64,000 nt of DNA, taken from contig NZ_CP139969.1 in the NCBI RefSeq assembly GCF_034424645.1, forward strand, positions 1,860,001-1,924,000, written 5' to 3'. This DNA is from Bordetella avium. Lineage in GTDB: Bacteria > Pseudomonadota > Gammaproteobacteria > Burkholderiales > Burkholderiaceae_B. Each line of letters starts with the position of its first letter. The first letter of the stretch is position 1. Below the pieces are notes generated by a model. It saw only the letters and a list, made by a program, of their open reading frames with translations. It did no database searches and was not told the origin of the DNA. The translations under genes and the position numbers were made by a program. Positions 40,060 to 48,625 of the stretch are shown here, piece after piece.

Positions 40060-40875
40060 TCAGGGTTTGCCGAGGTATTCGGGTTTGATGATGCCTTGCA
40101 GCGCGCTCCAGGGCAGCAGCAGTTCCGGTTCACCTTGAGAGTAGGGCGCGATGGAATAGGCATCGTACTTGGCGACCAGACCATCGCGGCTAAAGGCGAC
40201 GTTATCCGTGCTCTGAAAGGGCCATATACGGTTATAGGCGACCGGATCACGCTTGGCGTCTTCGTTGCTGGCCAGCCACTGTTGGTGCGCCTGGCGTAGC
40301 GCTTCCACGTATTGGGCGCGTCGGCCGGGAATGAGCAGGTCATCCAACTGCAACAGATGACCGCCGGCCAGTTGCCAGTTGAGGAATACCGTGGCGGGGA
40401 TGCCGTGGGCGGCGCCGGTGAAATACTGTCCCGTGTGCAACTCGACCGAGACCACACCTTGTCCGACGTTTTTCACGCTGGCCTTGAACACCGTCGCGTC
40501 GCGGCCTTGGGCCGTGCGCCAGAAATACTGAGTGAATTCCGACAGATTGTTGTATTGGCCACGCAGTTTACTGTCGATGCCGGTGAGGCTGGCCAGGGTT
40601 TCATCCACGGCCAGCGACAGCCTGGGAATGTCGGGAAAGGCGACGCTATCGATTTCTATGGTCGGGCACTCCCCTTCGCAGCCGGGTTTGCTGCCTTTCC
40701 ATTCGATGCGTTGCGTGCGGACTTCCCCGATGCTGCTGGCCGCGCCAGGCTGCGGCGCGCTCTGCGCCGTAGCGCCGGGAGGAAGACTGATGGTGGCCGG
40801 CGGCGCGCTGGAGCAGGCCGCCAGAAAGGCGAGGCTGGCGCAGGCCGCCAGCCGCAGGGATGAGGAAGGGAACAT
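40060..40875 (-). CDS. Lipoprotein of the DUF3298/RsiV-like family
   Basis: The 271-residue protein has a lipoprotein signal ending in FLAACSS (Cys near residue 21). The mature protein has a DUF4163/DUF3298-like pair: VKNVGQGVVSVELHTGQYFTGAAHGIP, the loop LDDLLIPGRRAQYVEALRQ and the C-terminal SRDGLVAKYDAYSIAPYSQGEPELLLPW, the latter typical of RsiV-related periplasmic proteins. Function is unknown; some relatives bind lysozyme or peptidoglycan fragments. The gene is monocistronic. Confidence 0.82.
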   Translation of the reverse strand: MFPSSSLRLAACASLAFLAACSSAPPATISLPPGATAQSAPQPGAASSIGEVRTQRIEWKGSKPGCEGECPTIEIDSVAFPDIPRLSLAVDETLASLTGIDSKLRGQYNNLSEFTQYFWRTAQGRDATVFKASVKNVGQGVVSVELHTGQYFTGAAHGIPATVFLNWQLAGGHLLQLDDLLIPGRRAQYVEALRQAHQQWLASNEDAKRDPVAYNRIWPFQSTDNVAFSRDGLVAKYDAYSIAPYSQGEPELLLPWSALQGIIKPEYLGKP

Positions 40876-40914
40876 AAGACCTCGCAGGCGAATACCTGTC
40901 CCGGATGGGACGGC

Positions 40915-41691
40915 TCAGGGTACCAGCGTCAGCCACTCCTGGGTGCCGAATTTTTCTTCGACTTGGGCTTGGGCCCGAGCCAGCACGCCGCTGTCTAGCG
41001 GCACCTGGGTGAGTGGGGCCATATTGCGGAAGGTCTGGATCATGCGCTCGATGATGACCTCTCGCGCCAGACCAGTTTGGCTGCGTAGCGGATCAACGCG
41101 CTTTTTGGCGCTGGTCGTACCCTTATCCGAGAGTTTCTCGCGGCCGATGCGCAATACCTCGACCAGCTTGTCAGCGTCGATGTCATAGGCCATGGTGACA
41201 TGATGCAGCACGGCTTTGCCACGGCGCGCCTGGGCGGCGCCGCCAATTTTGCCGGCATCGGAGGCGATGTCATTGAGGGGCTGATACCAGGCTTTGATCC
41301 CCAGATCATGGAGCGCCTTGATGACCCAAGCGTCAAGAAAGGCGTAGGAGTCTTGGAAGCTCATGCCGGCCACGAAATCCTGGGGAACGGAAAGCGAGTA
41401 GGTAATGGTGTTGCCGGGCTCGATGAACATGGCGCCGCCGCCGCTGACGCGGCGCACCACGGTGACGCCGTGGCGAGCGGCGCCGTCGGGGTCGACTTCG
41501 TTTTTCAATGATTGGAAGCGGCCGATGACGACGGCCGGCGCGGCCCATTCCCAGATGCGCAGCGTCGGCGGACGCAGGCCCGCCCCGACCTCGTCGGTGA
41601 TGAGCGCATCGAGCGCCATATGCGTAAGCGGCATCTGAGGCGCTTCATGCAGCAATTGCCAGTCGTAGTCTTTCCAGTCGGGGCGAGTCAT
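40915..41691 (-). CDS. lplA: Lipoate--protein ligase, catalytic subunit (LplA N-terminal domain)
   Basis: The 258-residue protein has the biotin/lipoyl transferase fold: PTLRIWEWAAPAVVIGRFQS, VVRRVSGGGAMFIEPGNTIT (the RRxSGGG lipoyl-AMP motif), the conserved Lys in GKIGGAAQ and KAVLHHVTMAYDID. It activates lipoate with ATP and attaches it to lipoyl domains of 2-oxoacid dehydrogenases. It lacks the C-terminal accessory domain of E. coli LplA. That domain is encoded by the preceding gene, which overlaps it by four bases. Confidence 0.88.
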   Translation of the reverse strand: MTRPDWKDYDWQLLHEAPQMPLTHMALDALITDEVGAGLRPPTLRIWEWAAPAVVIGRFQSLKNEVDPDGAARHGVTVVRRVSGGGAMFIEPGNTITYSLSVPQDFVAGMSFQDSYAFLDAWVIKALHDLGIKAWYQPLNDIASDAGKIGGAAQARRGKAVLHHVTMAYDIDADKLVEVLRIGREKLSDKGTTSAKKRVDPLRSQTGLAREVIIERMIQTFRNMAPLTQVPLDSGVLARAQAQVEEKFGTQEWLTLVP

Positions 41692-41963
41692 GCGAGCGCC
41701 CTCCGTACGACGACGGCCACGGCATCCGGCGAAAAGCCGAATAATTCGGCGTCAGCGGGCAGGGCCCGGGCGACCGCCTCGCTCAATTGCGCTTCATCTG
41801 CCTCGGCCGGCAGACCGCTCAGGGCGTGGTTGATGGCGTCCAGGGCTTCGGGCGGCTCAAGAAAAAAATCCCCGCTGATCCGAACATCGGTCAGCAGGCC
41901 GTTATGCACCCTCAGATCGGCGACGACGAGTTTGCCGCCGGGAACTTTGTATTCGCCATGCAT
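41688..41963 (-). CDS. Lipoate--protein ligase accessory subunit (LplB-like)
   Basis: The 91-residue protein matches the lipoate ligase C-terminal domain: GEYKVPGGKLVVADLRVHNG, LTDVRISGDFFLEPPEALDAI and LSEAVARAL. In Thermoplasma the same split occurs, and the small LplB is required with LplA to form lipoyl-AMP. The two genes here overlap by four bases (ATGA), so they should be translated together in similar amounts. There is no signal peptide; both act in the cytoplasm. Confidence 0.85.
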   Translation of the reverse strand: MHGEYKVPGGKLVVADLRVHNGLLTDVRISGDFFLEPPEALDAINHALSGLPAEADEAQLSEAVARALPADAELFGFSPDAVAVVVRRALA

Positions 41964-42063
41964 GGCTGTCTCCGAAAAATTAGGGCAGCGTGAGTTTCAT
42001 GCCCGTATGCGTCGCATGAAAGCCCAGCTCAAAAATAACAAGAAGTCGCGCGGCGCTCTGCGT

Positions 42064-42558
42064 TCAGGCGGCGGGTGCAGCCAGGGCTTTTTCGATATCG
42101 GCAACAAGGCTGTCGGGCGCGTCAGTCGGCGCGTAGCGGGCCAGCACCTGTCCGTCGCGGCCGATCAGGAACTTGGTGAAGTTCCATTTGATAGCCTCGG
42201 TGCCCAGCACGCCGGGTTTTTGCGACTTCAGCCAGCGAAAGAGCGGGTGAGCGTCGCCACCATTGACGTCGATCTTGGCGAACAGGGGGAAGGTAATGCC
42301 GTAGCGGGTGTCGCAGAACCGGCGGATCTCGTCGGCATCGCCGGGTTCCTGGCGGCCAAATTGGTTGCAGGGAAAGCCCAGCACCGTGAAACCCTGCGCT
42401 CCGAAGCGCTGATACAGCGCCTCTAGGCCGGAGTATTGCGGCGTGAAACCGCATTGGGAAGCCACGTTGACCACCAGCACGACTTGACCACGCCATTGCG
42501 ATAAGGGAATGGGCTCGGCGCTGAGGGATGGTGCGCTGAAGTCATAAAAGGTGGTCAT
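42064..42558 (-). CDS. Glutathione peroxidase family protein
   Basis: The 164-residue protein is a cysteine-type glutathione/thioredoxin peroxidase. The peroxidatic Cys36 in NVASQCGFTPQY, Gln70 in FGRQEPG and the Trp-Asn pair in KWNFTKFLI (125-126) make up the active site; FPCNQF is the second signature. It reduces hydroperoxides. The start at 42558 is set by homology. It is monocistronic and divergent from the TPR gene. Confidence 0.92.
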   Translation of the reverse strand: MTTFYDFSAPSLSAEPIPLSQWRGQVVLVVNVASQCGFTPQYSGLEALYQRFGAQGFTVLGFPCNQFGRQEPGDADEIRRFCDTRYGITFPLFAKIDVNGGDAHPLFRWLKSQKPGVLGTEAIKWNFTKFLIGRDGQVLARYAPTDAPDSLVADIEKALAAPAA

Positions 42559-42688
42559 GCAGCCTCCGGTGAAAACGAGCCAGACTGGCCCGGCCGTCAG
42601 TGTAGCGCGCCCGACGGCGCAAAAATCGCATTCGCTAGTAGTCAACCGCTATCATGGCGCCTGTTCTCATTTGAATCCCTGGAGTCCC

Positions 42689-43012
42689 ATGCAAGCCCTG
42701 ACTGAACGCCTGGAGGCCATGTTGGCCCAAGGCCGAGACAATCTGCTGCTGCGCTTTTCCCTGGGTAAGGCCTATGCCGAGCAAGGTGAGCTGAGCGCGG
42801 CCGTCACGCATCTGCGCGCCGCCCTGGGGTTTGACCCCAAGTATTCGGTGGCCTGGAAGTGGCTGGGCCGGGCGCTCCTCGACGCAGGCGACCCCCAGGG
42901 CGCACGGCAGGCCTGGGAGGCCGGCATGCAGGCCGCCCAAGAGCATGGCGATCAGCAGGTCGTCAAAGAATTGACCGTCTTTCTGCGCCGCCTCGAAAAA
43001 CAGGGCTATTAG
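42689..43012 (+). CDS. Small TPR protein
   Basis: The 107-residue protein contains about two tetratricopeptide repeats: NLLLRFSLGKAYAEQGELSAAVTHLRAALGFDP and YSVAWKWLGRALLDAGDPQGARQAWEAGMQAA. It likely serves as a small binding adaptor in the cytoplasm. The ATG at 42689 has GGAG five bases upstream. Its stop overlaps the photolyase stop by four bases on the opposite strand. Confidence 0.82.
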   Translation: MQALTERLEAMLAQGRDNLLLRFSLGKAYAEQGELSAAVTHLRAALGFDPKYSVAWKWLGRALLDAGDPQGARQAWEAGMQAAQEHGDQQVVKELTVFLRRLEKQGY

Positions 43013-44433
43013 TCGCCCAGCGCGGCGGCAGGGGGCAGGCGCGAGAAGGCCTCTATGGCCCGCAGGCGGCTGCTTTTCAGATCGACGATTGCTTTTGGGT
43101 AAGCGCTCGCGCGTCGCTGCGCGTCCGATGGTTCATGAATGGATTTGCTGTCCAGATTGGCGAGTTCGGGCAGCCAGCGGCGAAGAAAAACCCCGTCAGG
43201 GTCAAATTTCTGGGATTGCGTAATCGGATTGAATACTCGGAAATAGGGAACGGCGTCGGCGCCCGTGGAGGCGCTCCATTGCCAGCCGCCATTGTTGGCC
43301 GCCAGTTCGCCGTCGATCAGATGAGCCATGAACCAGGCTTCGCCCAAACGCCAGTCGATCAGCAGATTCTTGGAAAGAAACATGGCGCTGATCATGCGCA
43401 GCCGATTGTGCATCCAGCCGGTCGCCAGCAATTGACGCTGAGCGGCGTCAACGATGGGAATGCCGGTGCGTCCTGCCCGCCAGGCCGCTGCGTCCTGCGG
43501 CGCGTCGCGCCAGGCGAGGTAGGCGGTCTCAGGACGCATGGGCTGATGCATGGACAGAGCCGGATAGGCTGCCAGCAGATGCTGATAGAACTCCCGCCAG
43601 AGAATTTCGGTTATCCATACGCGAGGCCCGGTCTGTCCGCTATCTATTTCTCCCTGGTTGGCCCGCAGCGCGGCACGCAGGCATTGCGCAGGGGACAGGA
43701 CGCCGCAGGCCAGATAGGGGGAAAGGGCGCTGGTTCCGGGCACGGCGGGCAGGTCGCGGCGTTCGTGATAACGCATCAGACCGTCGTCCAGAAAGGCACG
43801 CAGGCGTTCATGCGCAGCCGTTTCTCCTGCTGGCCAGAGTGTGGCGGCCTGAGCGGGAAATTCCGCACTGGGGGGCCAATCGAACTCGGCTGGTGCAAAG
43901 GCAGGCCCCTGGGCTTTGGGAGCGCGCACGGGCGCGGGCGGGGCCACGCGCAGTTTTTCGCGGCAAGCCCGCGCGTAAGGGGTAAACACCCGGTAGGGGT
44001 CTCCCTTGCCGTTGCGCACGCTGCCAGGGGGCAACAGGGTGCCTCCCTGATGCACTTCGAACGCAATGCCCTCGGCTTGCAGCCGCTGCGCGCAGGCCCC
44101 ATCACGGCGGCGCTCATTGATGCCCCACTCGGCGTTGACATGTACGCTTTCGATCCGGTGCTGCCTGCAAAATTGGGCCAGGGCTTGAGGCGCTTCTGAC
44201 CAGTCTTGCAGCGTGATTACCGACAAGTCGAAGCCCAGCTCGGCCAGCGCCTGATGTAGGGCCACGAGATTGCGGCGCCAGAAATCGATTTTGATTGCGG
44301 CATCGCCATGCGATTGCCATTGGCCCGGCGCGGCGAAAAAAAGCGCGTGGGTGTGGCCTTGCGCGGCGGCGGCGGCCAGGGCGGGGTTGTCATGCAGGCG
44401 CAGATCGCTGCGCAGCCAGACCAGCGTGTTCAT
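43009..44433 (-). CDS. phrB: Deoxyribodipyrimidine photolyase
   Basis: The 474-residue protein starts with MNTLVWLRSDLRLHDNPALA, the antenna-domain signature. It then has LPPGSVRNGKGDPYRVFTPYAR and the FAD-binding domain with TSALSPYLACGVLSPAQ, WITEILWREFYQHLLAAYP, VDAAQRQLLATGWMHNRLRM, DWRLGEAWFMAHLIDGELAA and NNGGWQWSASTGADAVPYFR. It repairs cyclobutane pyrimidine dimers with blue light. Length is normal for class I photolyases. Confidence 0.95.
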   Translation of the reverse strand: MNTLVWLRSDLRLHDNPALAAAAAQGHTHALFFAAPGQWQSHGDAAIKIDFWRRNLVALHQALAELGFDLSVITLQDWSEAPQALAQFCRQHRIESVHVNAEWGINERRRDGACAQRLQAEGIAFEVHQGGTLLPPGSVRNGKGDPYRVFTPYARACREKLRVAPPAPVRAPKAQGPAFAPAEFDWPPSAEFPAQAATLWPAGETAAHERLRAFLDDGLMRYHERRDLPAVPGTSALSPYLACGVLSPAQCLRAALRANQGEIDSGQTGPRVWITEILWREFYQHLLAAYPALSMHQPMRPETAYLAWRDAPQDAAAWRAGRTGIPIVDAAQRQLLATGWMHNRLRMISAMFLSKNLLIDWRLGEAWFMAHLIDGELAANNGGWQWSASTGADAVPYFRVFNPITQSQKFDPDGVFLRRWLPELANLDSKSIHEPSDAQRRASAYPKAIVDLKSSRLRAIEAFSRLPPAAALGD

Positions 44434-44645
44434 CAGCGGAAGGAGCCAAGGGGGGTGGGGCGTCATTCTAGCCGTTGCGTCCTAGAGGATGAAAGACTCT
44501 GGGAAGGATGTGACCAACTGTGCCAATCTCGTGGCGCCGCCGGCCTGGCGGTCAAACCATGAAACAGGTGGGCGGCGCTGCGGCTTGACGTTAAGGCTTC
44601 AGGATCATGTAATCGTCCTGCCAAGAACAGACGAATACAAGTTTT

Positions 44646-46097
44646 ATGGGACATCTAGCGGATCTGCACCGGCGCTTCAGCCGCGCCCGAGCCAATCAAA
44701 GCAAAGGCGGGGCTGCCTCGATAGAGGCCTTGCACGATATCTGGAGTGAGGCCGGCTTGCCCGATGTCTCCCTCGAGCATGTCGCGCTGCGTGGTGCTGA
44801 GCCGGTTCTGCCTTCCTCGTTTGCCGTGGGCACGGCAGCTCAGGTCAGTATCGCTGCTGCGGGCCTGGCCGCAGCGGAGATCTGGCATTTGCGCGGCAGG
44901 CCGCGCCAGCAGGTCGCGGTTGATATGCTTGCGGCCGCGCAGGAGTGCCGCAGCCATTTTGTGATCAATGGCGTAACCCCCGATCTCTGGGACAAGCTAT
45001 CGGGCAGCTATCGCTGCGGTGACGGGGGCTGGGTGCGCATTCACGCCAATTTCGCGCATCACCGGGATGGGGCGCTGGCGCTGTTGGGATGTCCGGCCGG
45101 CGCTACACGCGAAGACGTAGCCCAGGCCTTGCAGCGCTGGAAGGCGCTGGAATTCGAGCAGGTGGCGGCCGATGCCGGTCTGGTGGTGGCGGCCATGCGC
45201 AGCTTCCATGAGTGGGATGCCCTCCCGCAGGCCGCTGCGCTGGCCGGTCAGGCCTTGGTCAGCATCGAGCGCATCGGCGACGCCGATCCCCGGCCATGGC
45301 CCAAATATGGCCCCGAAGCCCGGCCCCTGCAAGGCATTCGCGTGCTCGACCTTACCCGTATCATCGCCGGCCCGGTTGGTGGGCGCACCCTGGCGGCTTA
45401 TGGGGCCGATGTGATGCTGGTCAACTCGCCACATCTGCCCAATATCGACAACATCATCGATACGAGCCGGGGCAAGCTTTCGGCCCATGCCGATCTGGAA
45501 ACCGCAGACGGCCGTATCGCGTTGGGCCATCTCTTGCGCAGCGCTCATGTGTTTATGCAGGGATACCGGCCGGGCGGGATGCAGGCGTTGGGGTTTGGCC
45601 CGCAGGAGGTTGCGCGTATTCGCCCGGGTATTGTCTACGCCTCCTTGTCGGCCTATGGTCCGCAGGGTCCGTGGGCTGCCCGCCGGGGCTTTGACTCTCT
45701 GGTCCAGACGGCCACGGGTTTTAATCAGGCCGAAGCCGAGGCGGCGGGGCAGTCCAGCCCCAAGCCCTTGCCGATGCAGATTCTGGATTACGCCTCGGGT
45801 TTTCTCATGGCGTTTGGCGTGCAGGCCGCGTTGGCCCGTCAGGCGACAGAAGGCGGTAGCTGGCATGTGCGCGTGTCGCTGGCGCGAACGGGTTTGTGGT
45901 TGCGTAGACTGGGCCGCGTGCCGGGCGGCTTATCCTGTCCGATGCCCGAGATCGGCAGCCTGCTTGAAACCTCGCCATCCGGGTTTGGCACCCTGAGCGC
46001 CGTTCCACATGCGGCCCGGTTTTCGCTTACGCCCGCAGGGTGGGCGCGTCCCTCCGTACCGCCGGGCACCCATCCGGCAGCTTGGCCATCTTCCTAG
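44646..46097 (+). CDS. CoA-transferase family III (CaiB/BaiF) protein
   Basis: The 483-residue protein has the family III signature in its second half: GIRVLDLTRIIAGPVGGRTL, AYGADVMLVNSP, DTSRGKLSAHADLET, GYRPGGMQALGFGPQEVARI, VYASLSAYGPQGPWAARRGF and PMQILDYASGFLMAFG. The N-terminal 200 residues form a second related lobe. Such enzymes move CoA between carboxylic acids; the substrate is unknown. The gene stands alone between photolyase and arsC. The true start could lie downstream of 44646, since no clear ribosome site is visible. Confidence 0.85.
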   Translation: MGHLADLHRRFSRARANQSKGGAASIEALHDIWSEAGLPDVSLEHVALRGAEPVLPSSFAVGTAAQVSIAAAGLAAAEIWHLRGRPRQQVAVDMLAAAQECRSHFVINGVTPDLWDKLSGSYRCGDGGWVRIHANFAHHRDGALALLGCPAGATREDVAQALQRWKALEFEQVAADAGLVVAAMRSFHEWDALPQAAALAGQALVSIERIGDADPRPWPKYGPEARPLQGIRVLDLTRIIAGPVGGRTLAAYGADVMLVNSPHLPNIDNIIDTSRGKLSAHADLETADGRIALGHLLRSAHVFMQGYRPGGMQALGFGPQEVARIRPGIVYASLSAYGPQGPWAARRGFDSLVQTATGFNQAEAEAAGQSSPKPLPMQILDYASGFLMAFGVQAALARQATEGGSWHVRVSLARTGLWLRRLGRVPGGLSCPMPEIGSLLETSPSGFGTLSAVPHAARFSLTPAGWARPSVPPGTHPAAWPSS

Positions 46098-46134
46098 ACT
46101 GCTAGACTGAGCGCTTTGTTGCTGGAGATTCCCG

Positions 46135-46491
46135 ATGCCTCATTCCGCCACGATTTATCACAATCCGCGTTGCGGCACCTCGCGCACCGCTTTGCAGGCG
46201 CTGCAGGATGCGGGCTATGACGTGACGGTGATCGAATATCTGAAAACCCCGCCATCGCGCCAGACGCTGGCAGGCCTGATTCAGCAAGCCGGTTTGCAGG
46301 TGCGTGACGCCATCCGTGCCAAAGAGGCGATTTTTCAGGAGTTGAAGCTGGATGATCCGCAGCTGACGGACGAAGATCTGCTGAATGCGATGCTCGACAA
46401 CCCGATTTTGATCAATCGCCCCTTTGTCATGACGGAAAAGGGCGTGCGCCTCTGCCGTCCGGCTGAGGTCTTGAACGACATACTGGGGTAA
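46135..46491 (+). CDS. arsC: ArsC family arsenate reductase (glutaredoxin-linked)
   Basis: The 118-residue protein has the thioredoxin-fold motif HNPRCGTSRTAL with catalytic Cys13, VIEYLKTPPSRQTL and NPILINRPFVMTEKGVRLCRP, with the arginines that bind arsenate in E. coli ArsC. It would reduce arsenate using glutathione and glutaredoxin. No arsenite pump or arsR is nearby, so it may act as a stand-alone enzyme of the wider family (YffB/Spx relatives are excluded by the RLCRP motif). Confidence 0.85.
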   Translation: MPHSATIYHNPRCGTSRTALQALQDAGYDVTVIEYLKTPPSRQTLAGLIQQAGLQVRDAIRAKEAIFQELKLDDPQLTDEDLLNAMLDNPILINRPFVMTEKGVRLCRPAEVLNDILG

Positions 46492-46576
46492 GGCAAGTCC
46501 CATTCTCGGTTTTTCGCCTATCGCCTGATAAAACGCTGGATAGAGTGCTCTCTCTTATTACACATAGGAGAGAGTG

Positions 46577-47008
46577 ATGTCTGTTTTGCGCAAATCTTTG
46601 CTTCGTCCCTCGCTGCTCGGGCTCAGTCTCGCCTCGGGCATGCTGGCGCTGCTATGGCTGGCGCCCGCTTCGGCGCAGTATGTCGGGCCCCAGGTCAATC
46701 CCAATATGTCCATCAGCCAGATGATGAAAAACGCACCGGATGATGCCCATGTCACGCTGCGCGGCCATCTGGTGCGCCAGATCAATCACGAGAAGTACCT
46801 GCTCGACGATGGCACCGGCCAGATCCGGGTGGAAATCGACCCCCATTTGTTTCCACGCGGTACGCCCGTCGGCCCCCAGACCTTGGTTGAGGTCTCGGGA
46901 GAGCTGGATCGCGAGCTTGTCGGCTTATCCGAGGTGGACGTGAAATCGCTGCGCATCATCCAGGACGGGGCGGCTGCCCAACCCGCTGTCAAAGCCCCCG
47001 CTCCGTAA
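46577..47008 (+). CDS. Periplasmic OB-fold (BOF, YgiW/YdeI family) protein
   Basis: The 143-residue protein has a signal peptide (cleavage near PASAQY, residue 34) and a single OB-fold domain: VGPQVNPNMSISQMMKNAPD, AHVTLRGHLVRQINHEKYLL, GTGQIRVEIDPHLF and VDVKSLRII. E. coli YgiW and YdeI are periplasmic stress proteins of this family. ATG at 46577 is preferred over GTG 46574, with AGGAGAG upstream. The C-terminus adds an Ala/Pro tail. Confidence 0.88.
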   Translation: MSVLRKSLLRPSLLGLSLASGMLALLWLAPASAQYVGPQVNPNMSISQMMKNAPDDAHVTLRGHLVRQINHEKYLLDDGTGQIRVEIDPHLFPRGTPVGPQTLVEVSGELDRELVGLSEVDVKSLRIIQDGAAAQPAVKAPAP

Positions 47009-47493
47009 CAGCCAGGCCCGTCCATTGATTTCAGCCTGGGCCATGGCCTTCGGGACGGGGCCGGCCCTCTCTATGCTGCGGGCGTTCGCCGTCCTGTCTT
47101 TCCCGCTTACCCCCATTGATGCGGTTTTCGCCGGAGTGATCGGGATGCAGCCCCGGCGCAGTCGGCATATCGTGGTGCGGTGCCCGTTTCATGTCGGGCG
47201 CGCCGGCTCTGGCCGTCCCTGAGCCGCCCCGACGCGGTTCGGGCCGTCGGGACTGCTATTGGTCCTATCGCTCTTAAGCTAATCGGAATTAGGCCACATA
47301 CGGGCGGGATAAATGCCCAATAGCCTGTCCATTAAAGCGCATCAGTCAGGTCGATTGATTACAAACTCGTCGATCTGAGTCCACCCTTGGATTTGATGAG
47401 CCGTGGCGGGCCGACGGCAGGCGTTCTGCGCACGCAATTGACTGAAGGCCTGGGGTTATTATGCGGGACAGGCCTTTTCCGCGTTCCTACACT
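47009..47493. other. Intergenic region upstream of the GTPase gene
   Basis: About 485 bases with no supported gene. Base composition changes from GC-rich (47009-47250) to more mixed (47260-47380). I see no repeats, terminator or promoter with confidence. Confidence 0.35.
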
Positions 47494-48600
47494 ATGACCG
47501 ATTATCGCCCCGACACCTTGCAAGACGCTATCGCTGACGCCATTCGCACGGCGACGCAGGGGGCGGGCAGGGTGAACCTCTTGATCGCCGGTAAAACCGG
47601 CGTGGGCAAGAGCACACTGGTCAACACGGTGTTTCGCGGTGAACTGGCCCGAACGGGCGCAGGCAAACCGGTGACGCAGTCCACGCAGGCCTATACCCGG
47701 CCAGGCCATCCCCTGACCATCATCGACACCCGCGGCTTGGAGATGGCGGATTACGCCGGCTCGCGCCAGGCACTGGCGGATCTCGTCCGTGAGCGGGCTG
47801 CTGCAGAGGACCCGAACCAGCATGTCCATGCCGCCTGGCTGTGTATTCAGGACAGCAGCCATCGTATCGAAGACGCGGAGGTGGATCTTTGCGGCATGTT
47901 GGCGGATCAGGGCATACCTGTGATCGTGGTGTTGACCAAGGCAAGAAAAAACAGCGTTTTTCTGGCCGAGGCGCGCCGTCTTTTACCTCGTGCCAGGACA
48001 GTGGTGGCTGTGCGCGCCTTGCCCGAATGGATCGAAGAGCTGGACGCCGAACTGCCACCGATGGGACTGGACGAGTTGATCGGAGCGACGGCCTCTGTCG
48101 TTCCCGAAGGGCAGCAGCGGGCCTATGCCAATGCCCTGTCCACCCGGCACCAAAAAGCCCTGGAAGTAAAAAAAAAGCGGGCTGACATCGAGGTGAGCGT
48201 CGCAGCCGGGCTGGCTGCTTCGGCCGCTGCTGCGCCTATTCCGTTTTCGGATGCGTTCGCACTGGTGCCTATCCAGGTAGGCATGATTGCCAAGATCGGT
48301 ATCACCTTCGGCATGGAGCTCGATACGGCGGCGATCACCACGCTGGTGACATCCACCTTGGGCGCATCGGCGGCAACCCTGATCGGCCGTTCGGTGGTTT
48401 CGGGCATGCTGAAGTTCATCCCGGGCGCGGGCAGCGCGGTGGGCGGCGCGATCGCCGCCACCACCGCCGCCACGATTACCAAGCTGCTGGGTAATGCCTA
48501 TGTGGCGGTGCTGTATGACTTCTGCCAGAAGCACCCCGGCAAAGACATCGATCTGGCAATGATCGCGCAGGCACTGAAGCAACGCCTGCCCGGCCTCTGA
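47494..48600 (+). CDS. GTPase with a YcjF/DUF697-like C-terminal domain
   Basis: The 368-residue protein has an N-terminal Era/HSR1-like G domain: G1 LIAGKTGVGKSTLVNTVF, a threonine-containing switch (QSTQAYTR), G3 IIDTRG and a G4-like VVLTKAR in which the usual Asp of TKxD is replaced by Arg. Residues 220-360 are hydrophobic, Ala/Gly-rich and amphipathic (AASAAAAPIPFSDAFALVPI, FIPGAGSAVGGAIAATTAAT), typical of DUF697 domains that associate with membranes. The role is unknown. The gene stands alone; ATG 47494 is preferred over GTG/ATG further upstream. Confidence 0.82.
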   Translation: MTDYRPDTLQDAIADAIRTATQGAGRVNLLIAGKTGVGKSTLVNTVFRGELARTGAGKPVTQSTQAYTRPGHPLTIIDTRGLEMADYAGSRQALADLVRERAAAEDPNQHVHAAWLCIQDSSHRIEDAEVDLCGMLADQGIPVIVVLTKARKNSVFLAEARRLLPRARTVVAVRALPEWIEELDAELPPMGLDELIGATASVVPEGQQRAYANALSTRHQKALEVKKKRADIEVSVAAGLAASAAAAPIPFSDAFALVPIQVGMIAKIGITFGMELDTAAITTLVTSTLGASAATLIGRSVVSGMLKFIPGAGSAVGGAIAATTAATITKLLGNAYVAVLYDFCQKHPGKDIDLAMIAQALKQRLPGL

Positions 48601-48625
48601 GGCTGCCTGGCCCCCCTGGCCGCGC

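Noticed and set aside
41983..42063. Small gene between the lipoate ligase and glutathione peroxidase genes
   Set aside because: The gap of about 100 bases has no start with a ribosome site and no stop-free frame of useful length.
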